A DNA stretch of 64,000 nucleotides, taken from Helianthus annuus. Lineage: Eukaryota > Streptophyta > Magnoliopsida > Asterales > Asteraceae. The notes beneath the pieces were generated by a model. The model worked only from the letters and a program-made list of their open reading frames with translations, was not told the DNA's origin and did not search any database. Each line of letters opens with the position of its first letter. The first letter of the stretch is position 1. The stretch spans positions 9,941,440 through 10,005,439 of the forward strand of contig NC_035448.2 of the NCBI RefSeq assembly GCF_002127325.2. The letters run 5' to 3'. Of this stretch, positions 42,448-52,708 are shown piece by piece. Position numbers and translations under genes: made by a program.

Positions 42448-44601
42448 TCTATACTATATAATAAAAGAAACCACTTTGAGGACACATCTCATTCATTGGA
42501 GACATCTATTTTTTAACATATTAAAATTAAATAATTATTTAAAATTAAATAATTATTTATGAGATATACTTAGAGATATACTATTTAATATATATAATTA
42601 CTAGGTTAGAACCCCGTGTATTACACGGGTTAAATAAATATAACTTTATATATTAAATAATAAAAAAGTTATATCTTTATGAACCTCGTATATTGTACGG
42701 GTTAAATAAATGTAATTTTATATATCAAATAATAAAAAAAGTTATACCTTTAAAAACCATGTGTATTACAGAGCTTAAATAAATGTAATTTTATATACTA
42801 AATACTAAAAACGTTGTATCTTTAAAAAACCTGTGTATAATCGGGTTGAATAAATCTACCAAATAATTAAAAATTACATCCTTAAAAACCTCATATATTA
42901 CACGTGTTGAATAGATCTAAAAAAGAGTTATATCTTTAAAAACCATGTGTATTACACAGATTAAATAAATGTAATTTAGTATACTAAATACTAAAAACGT
43001 CGTATCTTGAAAAAACCCGTGTATAGTCGAGTTGAAAAATCTACGAAATAATAAAAAAATATATCCTTAAAAAACCATGTGTATTATACGTGTTGAATAA
43101 ATCTAATTTTACATAGCAAATGATACAAAAGTTATATCTTTCAAAACTTCGTGTATTACACGGGTTATATAAATGTAACTTTATATAGTAAATAATAAAA
43201 AATATATATATTTTTAAAAACCCCGTGTTTTACACGAATTGAATAAATATAATTTTGTATACCAAATAATAAAAAAAATTATATTTTTAAAAAATTAGGA
43301 TAACATTTAATATTAATTTATTATCTATATATTTAATATAAGATAAGTAGGAAAGAGTGGTATTTGTTTTAAAAACATATTAAATCAACAATTTAGATTT
43401 AAGGATAATACTTTATTAAAATATGATAAGATTTAATATTAATTTATTATTTATTTATTTATTTAGTTAATATAAAATAAGTATAGATTTGAGGATACTT
43501 TCAATGAATGACACGTGTCCTAAAGTTGGTTTCTTTTATTATAGTAGATAGATGAGATATACGTAGAGATATAGTATAGATTAAAAACTTATTTAGAAAA
43601 TATAGTATTAATATTAAATTATTATTTTTATAATATATTTCCTTAGATATAGGAATAGGTTACATTATAGTTTTATTATATCGTAGAGAGATTTTATTTT
43701 AATATTTACATTTATACTTTTACATCCAAATTTAGGTAACATATTTAAATTGTCTATGGCTCTTTATAATCAATAATATGTTTTAAATATATTTAACTCT
43801 TTATAATCAGTAAATGTTTTAAATATATTTATTTTAAATAAAATATTATATATTTTTTAAACATGTTTTATAAAAATAAGAATATGACTTAAGATGTAAT
43901 TTTAAGGAGAGAAAAATTATTATTATTTAATAAGAGAGAAAACGCAGGAAATCAAAATCTGAAATTAATCAGAACTCAATTCGTGTACTACACGAGGTTT
44001 TTTAAAGATATAAGTTTTTATTATTTACTATATAAAATTATATTTATTCAACCCGTGTAACACACGTGGTTTTTTAAGATACAACTTTTTTTATTATTTA
44101 CTATACAAAATTACATTTATCCAACCCGTGTAATACATGTGGTATTTAAAAATATCATTTTTTATTATTTGATATATAAATTCAACTCGTGTAATACACG
44201 GGGTTTTTTAAAGATATAACTTTTTTTTTTATAAATTACTATACAAAATTACATTTATACAACCTGTGTAATACATGAGTTTTTAAAAATATAACTTTTT
44301 TATTATTTGATATATAAAATTAGATTTATTCAACCCGTACAATACACGGGGTTTTTTAAATATATAAATAATTTATTATTTAGTTTTTTTTTTCATTATT
44401 TGATTTATAAAATTATATTTATTCAACCTGTGCAACAATACAAGGGGTTTTAAAGATATAACTTTTTTATTTTTTAGTATATAAAATTATATGTATTCAA
44501 TCCATGTAATAAACAAAGTTTTTAAAGATATATTTATTTTACTATTTAGTATATAAATTCACATTTATTCAGCCCGTGTAATACACGGGGTTCTAATCTA
44601 G
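42448..44601 (+). mobile_element. Helitron with internal hairpin-unit array (interrupted)
   Basis: The 5' end is A followed by TCTATACTATATAATAAAAG. The 3' end has the palindrome CCCGTGTAATACACGGG followed by GTTCTAATCTAG and then T, matching Helitron rules (5' TC, terminal hairpin, CTRR, insertion between A and T). Another Helitron is inserted at 42601. The right part (about 43980-44600) holds about nine units of 60-80 bp, each with a version of the terminal palindrome. There is no Rep/helicase coding, so it is non-autonomous. Confidence 0.65.
42601..43552 (-). mobile_element. Non-autonomous Helitron, nested (952 bp)
   Basis: On the minus strand it begins TCTATCTACTATAATAAAAG (after A) and ends in the palindrome, GGTTCTAACCTAG, then T. 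About ten ~70-bp units repeat the terminal palindrome in degenerate form (plus-strand positions about 42612, 42683, 42760, 42830, 42893, 42940, 43013, 43073, 43147 and 43222). There are no genes. Confidence 0.7.
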
Positions 44602-44708
44602 TAAAGATATATAATATGATTTTTTTTGTATTTGAATGGTGTTTATCTTTATTTAATTATATAATATAATATTAAACTGGGGAAAAAGATTTATATATAA
44701 TATTAAAA

Positions 44709-45618
44709 CTAGGTTAGAACCCCGTGTATTACACGGGTTGAATAAATGTAATTTTATATATTAAATAATAAAAACTTATATCTTTATGAACCTTATATAT
44801 TGTGCGGGTTAAATAAATATAATTTTATATATCAAATAATAAAAAAGTTATATCTTTAAAAACCATGTGTATTACACAGATTAAAGAAATGTAATTTTAT
44901 ATACTAAATACTAAAAACGTCGTATCTTTAAAAAAACCCGTGTATAATCGGGTTGAATAAATCTATCAAATAATAAAAAATTACATCCTTAAAAACCCCG
45001 TATATTACACGTGTTGAATAGATATAAAAAAAAAAGAGTTATATCTTTAAAAACCATGTGTATTACACAGATTAAATAAATGTATTTTTGTATATTAAAT
45101 ACTAAAAACGCCGTATCTTTAAAAAAAACCCGTGTATAGTCGGGTTGAAAAATCTACCAAATAATAAAAAAATTATATCCTAAATAAATGTGATTTTGTA
45201 TATTAAATAATAAATACTAAAAACGTCGTATATTTAAAAAACCCGTGTATAGTCGGGTTGAGAAATATACCAAATAAAAAAAATTATATCCTTAAAAATC
45301 TCACGTTTTACTCGAGTTGAATAAACATAATTTTGTATACCAAATAATAAAAAAAAGTTATGTTTTTAAATAATTAGGATAACATTTAATATTAATTTAT
45401 TATTTATATATCTAATATAAGATAAGTAGATAAGAGAGGTATTTGTTTTAAAAACAATAGTAAATTAACAATTTAGATTTGAGGATAATATTTTATTAAA
45501 GTATGATAAGATTTAATATTAATTAATTATTTATTTATTTAAATAAATATAAATTTGAGGATACCTTCAATGATTGACACGTGTCTAAAAGTTGGTTTCT
45601 TTTATTATAGTAGTTAGA
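44709..45618 (-). mobile_element. Non-autonomous Helitron (910 bp)
   Basis: It is the same family as 42601-43552: minus-strand start TCTAACTACTATAATAAAAG after A, end CTAG before T, and an interior of repeated palindrome-bearing units. Confidence 0.7.
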
Positions 45619-45999
45619 TTAGGAGTAAGGATAAGGGTTCATTTATTAGTTATTAAAAAATAAAAATAAAAATTATAAAGTTGAAAGAAAGAATGTTGTC
45701 TGTCATTATTTGTTATTTATTAGAATCAGATTAGATATGTTTATAGAGTAATATGTTATGTTACGTCCAGCTTGCGATGTGCGCATATAACATGTATATA
45801 TGTGGGTTCTCAGAGGGGTAAAGTGAAATTGCCCTAATTTTAACATTGTTTACAAATTTTGTGAAATTAACATTAAAATTAGTGCAATTTCCAATGCCGA
45901 GATCCTAATTAGTGTTCGACGAGTGCGCCGCTGAAATGAGTACAATCGGAGTTCGTTTGGGTCGTTTCTCCACTTTTTTAGTGTTCCCTAATGAGCCCT
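45619..45999. other. No feature seen
   Basis: AT-rich sequence without a coding region or a recognisable element. Confidence 0.5.
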
Positions 46000-46023
46000 C
46001 TCTAATATATATATATATATATA
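46000..46023. repeat. (TA)n tract left of TIR element 1
   Basis: Short TA run ending ATATATA before GGGTGGAG. Confidence 0.8.
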
Positions 46024-47300
46024 GGGTGGAGTTATTGTAAAAAAAACAAAAGTGTGAGAAAGGTAAGAAAGAATCTCAACCATTAGATCTAAATTAATTG
46101 AAAAGGGTAAGATTGTAAATGCATTAACAAATTCAAATATGGTAATCCTTGATTTAAGGATTTGGAGAGAGAAAATCCTTGATTTAAGGAATATAACTGT
46201 CCATAACATCATTCATTTTAATTTTTTTGCATCATTCACAGAATCAGAGCCATGTTCATGACATGGTGTTTTAAAAAAATTCATAGTTCGATTCATAGTG
46301 TTTTACGAAAATAATATAACATCATTCAGTAAACAAAAATATAACACAATTCAGTACACAAAATAACACCATTCAGTACAAGATATAACACCATTCAGTA
46401 AACAAAAAATAACACCATTCAGAAACAAAATAACACCATTCAGAAACAAAATAACACCATTCAGAAACAAAAAAAACCATCCAGCAAACAAAAAATAACA
46501 TCATTCAGTAAACAAAATAACACCATTCAGAAAATAATATAACACCATTCAGTACAAGAATATAACACCATTCAGTAAATAAATATAACACCATTCAGAA
46601 AAAGAAAACAACACCATTCAGAAACAAAATAACACCATTCAGAAACAAAATAACACCATTCAGAAAAGAAAATAACACCATTCAGAAAAGAAAAAAAATC
46701 ACCATTCATAAAAGAAAAAAAAACACCATTAATGAAAGAATATAACACCTCTGTATCATCTTCTCCACTTCTGGCGCCGTTCGATGTAGATAGAAAGAGA
46801 TCGCAGGACCACCACCACTGCCAATTCCGGCACCACCACCGCCGCACCACCACTGTCGATCCAGCACCACCACCGCCGCTGCCACTCGCACCAGCACCAC
46901 CGCCGCTGCCGCTCGCACCACCACCACCGCCGCTGTCGCTCGCACCACCACCACCGTCGCTGCCGCTCGCACCACCACCGCCGCCGCTGCCGCTGTCGTG
47001 TTTGATCTTCCGATTGGCCGCTGTCGTGTTTCTTCTTCAGATTGATTATGAGAGAGATCAAAATCGTAGATGGAGATCATCTGGAGAGAGATATATATTG
47101 TAGGGATTTTGATTTACAGTTTCCATTTTTTGAATGGATATAAAGACTTTATTACCCCTAGAATTTTCAATTCAGTCCAAAAAATAAATCAAATTTTACA
47201 GTTTGGTCCCTATTAATCTCAACCATTAGATCAAAGATCTAATGGTGTATATTCTTTCTTACCTTTCTCACACTGTAGGCCTTTTTTACAGGATCCTCTA

Positions 47301-47302
<2 letters not shown>
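46024..47302. mobile_element. TIR element 1 between (TA)n tracts (1279 bp)
   Basis: The termini are inverted copies. The left end starts GGGTGGAGTTATTGTAAAAA and includes AGTGTGAGAAAGGTAAGAAA; the right end reads the same inward after GGTAGAGGATCCTG. Inside are about 20 copies of a ~20-bp repeat ATAACACCATTCAGAAACAA (46310-46740), a GC-rich CCACCGCCGCTGCCGCTCGC minisatellite (46800-47010), and no convincing gene. The ORFs there are low-complexity. Confidence 0.75.

Positions 47303-47387
<85 letters not shown>
47303..47387. repeat. (TA)n tract, 85 bp
   Basis: Uninterrupted TA dinucleotides between TIR elements 1 and 2. Confidence 0.95.
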
Positions 47388-47389
<2 letters not shown>

Positions 47390-47779
47390 GACCGCTAAAA
47401 TGAGAACCACCTCGAGTTGTAAGAACCGTGAGAACTACACCGTACGGGTCGAGGTGGACCAAATTTTTTTTCATAAACGTAGATGCGTGTATTATAAACA
47501 CATTTGTGAAAAAAAGAATTCAAAAAAAAAAATGTCGTGTGTGTAGTTTTGAGCACCACAAGTTTGTGTTTACGGGTACAGTAAATCCTACCGGAAAATT
47601 TACGGTACCCGTAAAAATATATTTATGGTGCTCAAAAACTTATTTTTTTGATTTTTTTACAAATGTGTTTATAATACACGCATTTACGTTTGTGAAAAAA
47701 ATATTGGTCCACCTCGCCCCGTACGGTGTAGCTCTCACGGTTCTTACAACTCGAGGTGGTTCTCATTTTAGCGGACCCC
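47388..47779. mobile_element. TIR element 2, fold-back MITE (392 bp)
   Basis: Terminal inverted repeats of about 85 bp, beginning GGGACCGCTAAAATGAGAAC on the left with the same sequence inverted on the right, run far inward. The whole element is nearly palindromic. TA tracts lie on both sides. Confidence 0.85.
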
Positions 47780-47793
47780 TATATATATATATA
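47780..47793. repeat. (TA)n tract, 14 bp
   Basis: TA run separating TIR elements 2 and 3. Confidence 0.85.
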
Positions 47794-48798
47794 GGGAGAG
47801 GATCATGAGAAAACTATATATAAATGAGAAAACTAGAAAACTAACTAAAATCCACTAAAAAGGAGGGGGAGGGAGACTTTTAATGAAGGAGGGGGGACTT
47901 TTAATGAAGGAGAGGTAAAATTGGAACAAAAAATATATAACTTTTCAAACATTTCCCATTTCTCCATACGTTATCATTTTAAAACAAAAATGGCACCATA
48001 AGATCACAAATTTTCTTATCTTTCATTCAAGTATATTCGAGCATATTTTTTATGACATAAAAAAAGAGTTATGGTGTCGTCTTGTTTTCAACACTATTAT
48101 TATAGTAGTGCACATGTGCAATATAACATGTACTACAATTGCATTACATGCTTAAAATTAGCTTTTTGAGTCTAGTTTAGCTTTTAGGGTTAGTTTTTTT
48201 GGAGGTTTAGGATTAGGATTAGGTTTTTGGGTGTGGGGGGAGGGGGGTTTAGGTTTTTTTTGGGGGGGGGGGGTGTTTAGGTTTTTTTCGGGTTTATGTT
48301 TAGGGTTTAGTTTTAGGTTTTTTGGGGGGTGGGGGGTTTAGGTTTTTGGGGGGTGGGGGGAGGGGGTTTAGGTTTTTTTTTTTTTTTTTTTTGGGGGGGG
48401 GGGGTGGGGGGTTTAGGTTTTTTTTGGGTTTATGTTTAGGGTTTAGTTTTAGGTTTTTTGGGGGTGGGGGGTTTAGGTTTTTGGGGGGTGGGGGGGTTAG
48501 GCTTTTGGTGGGAGGGTGAATTTAGGTTTTTGGGGGGTGGGGGTGGGGGTGGGTTTAGGTTTTTGGGGGGTGTCGGTAGGGGGTGGGTTAAGTGGTTTAG
48601 GCTTTCCGTATTAGTGCACATGTCCAGTACAACAAAAATATTTTTTTTTTTTGAAAAATTTTTTCCATACATAAAAAGTAGCGATTTTTCTTTAAAAAAT
48701 TGTAAAAAAAAAATGGTATTTTTTTTTGTTTTTTTTAGGTTTTTTTAGTTAGTTTTTTGGTTTTCTCATTTAAACTAGTTTTCTCATGATCCATCCCC
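47794..48798. mobile_element. TIR element 3 with G-rich core (1005 bp)
   Basis: The left end is GGGAGAGGATCATGAGAAAA and the right end is the inverse, with GGGGATGGATCATGAGAAAA. The interior at about 48180-48600 is a strongly strand-biased G-rich array of GGTTTAGGTTTTTGGGGGG units, resembling degenerate plant telomere repeat. There is no gene. Confidence 0.8.

Positions 48799-48830
<32 letters not shown>
48799..48830. repeat. (TA)n tract, 32 bp
   Basis: TA run separating TIR elements 3 and 4. Confidence 0.9.
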
Positions 48831-48837
<7 letters not shown>

Positions 48838-49743
48838 GTTCATGAGTGAACAATGATTTATTTGTGAACAAAATGAACTTATCCTGACCATTGATTTTGT
48901 AGATCTAGATTTTTTCTTTAATGGCAAGATTGTAATTATCTTTTGTAACTTACAAGTATTTTAATAGACACAAGGGTATAATTGTATATTTCTATCTTCA
49001 TTTAATTAATAAATTTTTTCTCTCTCCTGATTTTTCTTTCCAATTAAAAGAATATTTAATTACATTCTCTATATTTTTTTCTCTCACATATTACCTAACT
49101 TAATATTTCATAATTTTAAAAAAATACAAACATTATTAAATATTGTTCCAGCTAGAACACAATTAAAAATATTTAATTACATTCTCTATACATATATGTA
49201 TTAGATCAATGTTTGATGAAAAGATGTATAGTGGAAACAATATGTAGTAATACACAAGTGTATAAGTCTGATATATATCGACATGTATACACAATATACT
49301 TGAATAATACACAGTTGTATACGTCTGGTATATACCGACCCGTATACACATATGTACTTGAATAATACACAAGTGTATAAATCTGGTTTATACTAACCCG
49401 TGAAAACAAGATGTAATAATACACAAGTGTATAAGTCTTGTATATACTAACTTGTATACACATATGTTAAAAATCATACTTTAATTAGGTTTAATATTTA
49501 ATTTTAAAAGGAACATAACAATTTATTTAAAAAAAAAACATTAGCCCTTCAATCTCTTATAATTAAAATAATAGAGAAATAATTAAAAATGAGAGAGTGA
49601 GTTAAGAGAGGAGAAAATTGAGGAATTTTAATTTAAAGTACTTGGCTAATGTCAATCTTATCCTTTTAATCTAAAAAATGATCAAGAGCCAAGATTAGTT
49701 CACTAAGTTCACTCTCAAGAAGTTGTTCACTTATGATCCTAAT

Positions 49744-49745
<2 letters not shown>
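48831..49745. mobile_element. TIR element 4 (915 bp)
   Basis: The left end GGGTAGGGTTCATGAGTGAA is matched by the inverted right end GGATTAGGATCATAAGTGAA. Inside, about 49240-49460, are several copies of a motif like ATACACAAGTGTATAAGTCT. There is no gene. Confidence 0.7.

Positions 49746-49791
<46 letters not shown>
49746..49791. repeat. (TA)n tract, 46 bp
   Basis: TA run separating TIR elements 4 and 5. Confidence 0.9.
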
Positions 49792-49794
<3 letters not shown>

Positions 49795-50042
49795 GCCAGT
49801 TACCATACAAAATGGCTTATCGTACATTACGTACGCTACAACCACAGCCGCCCGATCTCGTGCGAATTCACACTTTGTCGTGCGATTTCATCAACCACAC
49901 CTACATCCATGCGAGATGCAGTGATCCATGCGATTTCAAGCACACACATACAACATGCGATTTTGCAACTCCGTGTACGCGCTTTTTCTTACAACATGCG
50001 AATTCGATGTCGCGTACCGTTCGTACGTTAAGGGTCTGGCCA
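49792..50042. mobile_element. Possible TIR element 5 (about 250 bp)
   Basis: It begins GGGGCCAGTTACCATACAAA directly after the TA tract, like its neighbours. The right end CTGGCC near 50042 is only a weak inverse match, and no TA tract follows, so the end is uncertain. It is rich in TGCGATTT and TGCGAATTC motifs. Confidence 0.4.
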
Positions 50043-51390
50043 AAGAGAATAGCCACCTCATAGTCAAATAGTCAACCATTATTTTGCTTTAGTATAAGAG
50101 ATAAATATAGATATATAGATAGATAGATAGATATATGTATAGACTAGTGCTAATACCCGCGAATTTTGCGGAGTTGGAAAATGGTATTTTTTTTATTTTT
50201 TTGAAAAAAAATACGTTTAAATTGATCATAATCAAATGCATTGGCTTGAAATTACCAGTTCATTCAGCTATGAACCTTTGTGGATATAAATATATCATAC
50301 ATATCCATTACCCGAGATTTAGCTATGAAACTTTATATATGATTTAATATATAAATTACGTACATGCACAACCTAAAAAGCATAATTGATAATGTTATAT
50401 ATACAATTTACATATCACATGAATTGACTAATATAACATAGCTTTTAAATTTACCACGATATCAAGTGAAATAGTACATGTCTGGTGCCCATGATCGGTA
50501 CCTCTATCTCACAGTTGCTTTAATAAAATTGTATTTTTGTTCTGCTTTTTTGAATATAACATTGTTCTAATTACAATTTTTGTGTGTGTACCAGGTGTTT
50601 TGAAGTTGAAAAAATGGTTGTGTTTTTACAGTGGGTTCAAAAAAATGGTTGCCTACCAGGTGTTTGATCAATTGCTTCCCATTTTATATGTATTATTTCG
50701 GATATTGTGTTTTGAAGTTGAAGTTGATTTTGTGTTTATTTCAGATTCAGGGTCTAGGTTACCTCTTAAACGGGTCAGAATTGTCTTAGAAAGTGGTTGC
50801 CTACCAGGTGTTTGATCAATTGCCTCCCATTTTATATGTAATATTTCATATATTGTGTTTTGAAGTTGTTTATATGTTTATGTCAAATCCAGGGTCTAAG
50901 TTGCCTCTTAAACGGGTCAGAACTATCTGAGAAAGTGGTTGCCTACCTGGTGTTTGATCAGTTGCCTCCAATTCAGCTCTTTTTATGGCTGATTACACTT
51001 ACATTGTGTTTCTCTACACAATCAATGTGATGTGTTTTTGGTGTTATTTTTCATTTTCTTCCGGTCTTCTTAAACAATCAATGTGATGTGTAGGTAGGGT
51101 GTTCAATTAACACACGACTCCAGTTGTGACTTAAACCGCATTTCCCTAAGGTATTGTTACAAGTTTTAAGTTAAAATGGTTTGATGATGGAGGAGTTGCA
51201 TGTTTTTTTATGTGTTTTTTTTATGATTGGTTACATGGGTAGTTATAAAAATGTGATTTTTTTGGGTTTTGGTTATTAGTAGGCATTAAAATGTATCAAA
51301 ACAAGATTTAAGAAAAAAATAAAAACTTTGATAATGAAGAAATTGTTAAAGTAGTTATTTTTCTTAATTTGATTTTGATATGCATAACAG
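50043..51390. other. Intergenic: Helitron 3' end and a ~147-bp tandem duplication
   Basis: At 50144-50180 a minus-strand Helitron-like 3' end is visible (hairpin CCGC/GCGG, then AGCACTAG, then T). At about 50645-50980 a unit of about 147 bp beginning GGTTGCCTACCAGGTGTTTG occurs at 50647, 50794 and 50938. No confident gene is seen. Confidence 0.5.
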
Positions 51391-51478
51391 AGATGTTGAA
51401 AGAAGATGCTAATGGTGGAGAAGTGTTGTCTGATATACGTGCTACACTCAAAGAATTGAATGACTATCATCCTTGCAG
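51391..51478 (+). pseudogene. Possible exon of an XH-domain (FDM/IDN2-like) protein
   Basis: An open 88-bp segment lies between an acceptor-like CATAACAG and a donor-like CAG/GT. It encodes MLKEDANGGEVLSDIRATLK followed by ELNDYHPCR. The end resembles the end of XH domains (pattern A-L-K-E-x-N-x-Y-N-P-S-G-R) of the plant FDM/IDN2 RNA-directed DNA methylation proteins, with PCR where PSGR is usual. I find no flanking exons, so it is at best a fragment. It lies within 1.3 kb of a Helitron 3' end, so capture by a transposon is possible. Confidence 0.3.
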
Positions 51479-52233
51479 GTTCTAATTATTTTCGATCTTA
51501 CAATAAAATATTTAAATTAAATCAATGAATGCTTCATATTAGGATGATTCTTATTTAAACTTATTATTATGGGGCTCAACTGAATCAAATATTGGATTTC
51601 AATAATGTTTTTGATAAATGCACACTAACTGCTCGATGAAATGCCGTGTGAAACTGAAAAGATTGTTAGGCATCTTATGCTATTGATAGAAGAGGTCACA
51701 ATTTATACCTTAAAAATGGACAACAATATAAGCAATGGATCTGTTTAAGCAACGGTCTCACGATTCATTTGTACCTGGAATCTGGTTTTGAGAAAGTAAT
51801 TAACAAATGGTCAAACACTTATGCTACCACTTGGAAACAAGAAATACACTAGAGGCGCATAATATGTTCAAGTCAAAATTCTGATCGTTAGCAATAAAAT
51901 TGAACATTCCTTTTTCGTCATTTTTCTATTGAACTTTTATTTCAAGTTTTATTGGACTTACATTTTGTAGTAAATGTTTAAAAAAGTACGTAATTTATCT
52001 TTTTGGTCGTATCTTCATATTAGCTAATTGACTTATCTTCATACAAGTCTGAATGGTTATGTCTAATGAGTATTTTCTCTATTGAACTTCGTGGGGGGTG
52101 TTTAAAAAACCGGTTCGGTCCATTTTACAGAACTGAGAAATCTTACCAACGGTGGTGGTGCTATTGGTCGTGAAACCTCCAACGACACTCCGATTACCGG
52201 TAATAATTGTGTAGCGCAATCCGTTGTAATTCA
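51479..52233. other. No feature seen
   Basis: AT-rich sequence without a coding region or a recognisable element. Confidence 0.45.
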
Positions 52234-52324
52234 ATGAAGTTTCTGGACTGGTACCTGAAGATTGGAGTCGTATCAGCTGCAATCGGAGGCTCTATGGAGT
52301 ATTTTATGATCAAAACCGGCTTCT
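52234..52324 (+). pseudogene. First exon of a small single-membrane-span plant protein (orphan)
   Basis: An ATG opens MKFLDWYLKIGVVSAAIGGS and continues MEYFMIKTGF up to a consensus donor (T/GTAAGT at 52325). This looks like the N-terminal exon of a conserved plant protein of about 70 residues with one hydrophobic segment; I recall this start from uncharacterised plant proteins. The rest (a charged helix) is not found downstream. A Harbinger-like element starts 134 bp after the donor. It is either a gene with its second exon beyond the insertion in unrecognised form, or a broken copy. Confidence 0.45.
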
Positions 52325-52708
52325 GTAAGTCCCACCTTTTTTATAATGATATAATCCACTGATGTATTAGTTATTTCAGTTTTTATCATTTGCCAGTTGA
52401 ATTTTGTTTATCTGTTTGTGTTTATGAAACTATATATTCTGGTTAATCATCACTATTAGGGGAGGAGAGGTGGTCACTAGTGATAGAATTCTATCACTCC
52501 CACTATCCAATCAAATCATGCCATGTCATCACCCAATATTCTATCACTAGTGATAGAAATGTAGGGGGGTGGTATCACTAGTGATGGAATTCTATCACTC
52601 CCAAATTTTTTTAATTTTCATTTTTAAATTGGAAATTAACAATAAAACACTAAATTATAAATTTCATTAAACTTAAAAAATAAATTACATAGCCATATAA
52701 AAAAACAA

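Noticed and set aside
42600..45400. Regularly spaced palindromic repeats resembling a CRISPR array
   Set aside because: Units are degenerate, spacers are also repeated, Helitron ends enclose them, and the genome is plainly a plant nuclear one.
46572..47103. Several 90-125-codon ORFs on both strands
   Set aside because: They read through ~20-bp and CCACCGCCG minisatellites inside TIR element 1; the composition is pure low complexity.
48322..48748. Gly/Phe-rich ORFs such as GGGGFRFLGGGG
   Set aside because: They are translations of the G-rich GGTTTAGG array, not proteins.
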